From an uncultured Methylobacillus sp. (GTDB lineage Bacteria; Pseudomonadota; Gammaproteobacteria; Burkholderiales; Methylophilaceae): DNA of 43,719 nt. The notes beneath the pieces are model-generated. The model did no database searches, was not told the DNA's origin, and was given only the letters and a program-made list of their open reading frames with translations. The translations under genes and the position numbers were made by a program. The stretch's first letter is position 1. The number at the start of each line of letters is the position of its first letter. Of the stretch, positions 42,410 to 43,719 are shown piece by piece. The stretch covers positions 1 through 43,719 of the forward strand of contig CAIJXJ010000183.1 of NCBI GenBank assembly GCA_903824575.1, in the 5' to 3' direction.

Positions 42410-43429
42410 TTAGGGCTGATCTGTCAGCGACACCAAGTGCTGCTGAAGGTTTGAGGCCCGGCCTTTAAGCCCGAGCTTGTTACGAATATGTTTGCGATGA
42501 ACATTGACGGTTTCGGTTGACACCGACAACGCTGATGAGATGATTTTTGTTGACAGTCCCTGCCTGACCAATAAGGCCACCTGCATCTCCTGCGGCGTCA
42601 GCAGACCGAAAGCAGCATGGGCGTAATCAGAATGAACACTGTAGCTGAAGAGTTGGGCCAGGCTGCTTTCAATGATGTGAAGCAACCTCATTTGCTTGGC
42701 GTCCAGATTGGTTTTTTTCATTTTCTGCAGGAATGGGCCCACTTCCCGCTTCATTCTGGATTCGATATTACTCTCCACAGAACGCCGATCAGTCTCGCCG
42801 CGCTTGACCAGGATCCGCATGCCCTTATCGAGTTGCTCAAAATCATCCTTAAGCGCCTGAAACTCCTTCAAACTGGCCAAATGCTGGGCCTGCTTGTCGG
42901 CGCCTTCCTTAGCCGTCAAGTTAGCCTGGATCAGCGCCCGCAACTGTTCTGCTTTAATGCGATCACTCATATCCGTCAGTGCAATATGGATCACGGCGGG
43001 GGCATTATGCGCGTCCTTACGCTCGCCATTCACCTGTACAGCGATAGATGTTGATTCTTCAGTCTTAAGCGTCAATTCACAAAAACCTGTTTTTCCATGC
43101 CGGCAAAGGCCCAAGAAAAACCGTTGCCAGATATCACTGCACTCAGGGTGAACGAAGGTACTGAAACGTTGCATCGGCAACTGCTTTTGCGGTTTACCTA
43201 AAACCACGGCAGCGGCCAGATTGATATTCTGAATACATCCGTTGGTATCAAGCACGAGGTAACTCGTCGGCGCAAACTCAAACAAGTCTAAATAGCGATC
43301 GTTAGATTCTTGCAATGCCAAACTGATGCGCCGCAGCTCATCATTTTTTTTCGTTAGTTCGATTTGATGCCGCTCTAATTCTTGCAGCAATTCTTCCGCA
43401 GATTTCTTCACCTGAATGACGGAATACAT
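42410..43429 (-). CDS. PAS-LuxR transcriptional regulator
   Basis: A 339-aa protein from ATG 43429 (an in-frame TTG at 43462 lacks a ribosome site). Order: coiled-coil N-terminus (SAEELLQELERHQIELTKKN); PAS domain ~residues 40-165 (YLDLFEFAPTSYLVLDTNG, then FVHPECSDIWQRFF); a helical linker with Lys/Glu-rich coils; and a C-terminal LuxR helix-turn-helix (LTPQEMQVALLVRQGLSTKI, STETVNVHRKHIRNKLGL). No receiver or kinase domain. It probably senses a ligand or redox cue in the cytoplasm and binds DNA directly. Confidence 0.87.
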   Translation of the reverse strand: MYSVIQVKKSAEELLQELERHQIELTKKNDELRRISLALQESNDRYLDLFEFAPTSYLVLDTNGCIQNINLAAAVVLGKPQKQLPMQRFSTFVHPECSDIWQRFFLGLCRHGKTGFCELTLKTEESTSIAVQVNGERKDAHNAPAVIHIALTDMSDRIKAEQLRALIQANLTAKEGADKQAQHLASLKEFQALKDDFEQLDKGMRILVKRGETDRRSVESNIESRMKREVGPFLQKMKKTNLDAKQMRLLHIIESSLAQLFSYSVHSDYAHAAFGLLTPQEMQVALLVRQGLSTKIISSALSVSTETVNVHRKHIRNKLGLKGRASNLQQHLVSLTDQP

Positions 43430-43581
43430 CCGCCTGTTTCTTTTATTTGCGCCAAGTGGCAATGCTTTTTATAAGGGTTTAGTTTGCTCAGGCAAGCATA
43501 AATATGGAGTCGTTTGCATTCGGACAAACCAGGACCGGGGTAGTCTGGAATTTGCATCGTAAGCACGACATTTTTAACCTG

Positions 43582-43719
43582 GCGGGTTCAAATTTGAAGT
43601 GCAACTTTTGTAAGGAAATTTAGGTGGCGAACTGCTGTAGAGTTCGTGCTGCTTAAACGACCAAGTAAAAGGAGCACGGATGAAGTACTACAAGCAGCTC
43701 ACCAGTGAGCAACGATACC
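43582..43719 (+). mobile_element. IS30-family insertion sequence, left end (cut by window edge)
   Basis: Left terminal repeat at 43582-43605 (gcgggttcaaatttgaagtg then caac), matching the inverted right end at 33-56 in 21 of 24 bases. The transposase start follows about 75 bases inside. Orientation is the same as the element end at the window start. Confidence 0.75.
43680..43719 (+). CDS. IS30-family transposase, N-terminus only
   Basis: ATG 43680 with AAAAGGAGCACGG just upstream. The 13 visible residues MKYYKQLTSEQRY are the usual opening of IS30-family transposases (Tyr/Lys then LTxEQRY, the start of the first helix-turn-helix). The rest lies outside the window. Confidence 0.8.
   Translation, partial: MKYYKQLTSEQRY

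Overview
The window looks like a contig from a Gram-negative proteobacterium, plausibly a betaproteobacterium of the Nitrosomonadales type. The Gram-negative call rests on a Pal lipoprotein, an OmpH/Skp chaperone, an RND tripartite pump with an outer-membrane lipoprotein, and many Sec signal peptides. The order-level guess is weak and comes from general gene style only. Both edges fall inside IS30-family sequence in the same orientation: the transposase C-terminus and right terminal repeat at 1-56, and the left terminal repeat and transposase start at 43582-43719. The contig is therefore probably bounded by copies of one repeated element.

Left part (155-15302), accessory. On the plus strand there is an exported CHAT-family (caspase-like) protease of 1057 aa, flanked by two related small Cys-containing exported proteins, then a patatin-like phospholipase and a small exported protein. 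On the minus strand lies a tightly coupled operon of an ECF sigma factor, a single-span membrane protein (candidate anti-sigma) and a membrane-anchored caspase-domain (C14) protease, with an MFS transporter upstream. A plus-strand run of exported proteins follows (Cys-rich protein, FGE/SUMF1-fold protein, YD-repeat protein, unknown exported protein, small membrane protein).

Centre (15403-22065), the main discovery: a complete diversity-generating retroelement (DGR) on the minus strand. It has an Avd-like helical accessory protein, a DGR-type reverse transcriptase (YVDD), a 111-bp adenine-rich template repeat (TR), and two exported FGE/C-type-lectin-fold targets, each ending in a 111-bp variable repeat (VR1, VR2). 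I aligned TR with both VRs by eye: VR1 differs at 19 positions, all TR adenines; VR2 differs at 20, of which 19 are TR adenines. The TR lies inside the RT reading frame in another phase, and the RT stop directly abuts the GTG start of target 1. The two target genes share a homologous 3' block including a stem-loop just after the VR. Between them lie an exported MORN-repeat protein, an exported RHS/YD-repeat protein and two small proteins, all in the same orientation.

Right of the DGR (22395-25656) is a set of small envelope proteins including a Pal-like lipoprotein. From 26119 to 40512 the window becomes ordinary housekeeping/efflux DNA that looks richer in GC: periplasmic cyclophilin, Nramp-related transporter, ABC transporter of the SbmA/YddA type, then an operon skp-like - mdtA-like - mdtB-like - mdtC-like - NodT-type lipoprotein - TonB-like protein, with ATGA overlaps between the first four genes. 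The end holds a REP-like repeat, an Rrf2 regulator with an Fe-S-type Cys cluster, a CPBP-family intramembrane protease, a possible 34-aa membrane peptide and a PAS-LuxR regulator.

Working hypothesis: the DGR makes hypervariable periplasmic or surface FGE-fold binding proteins. The nearby CHAT and caspase proteases, patatin lipase and ECF sigma operon could be effector or signalling arms of an envelope-located recognition or conflict system. The DGR itself is directly supported by sequence; the functional link to the proteases is inference from neighbourhood.
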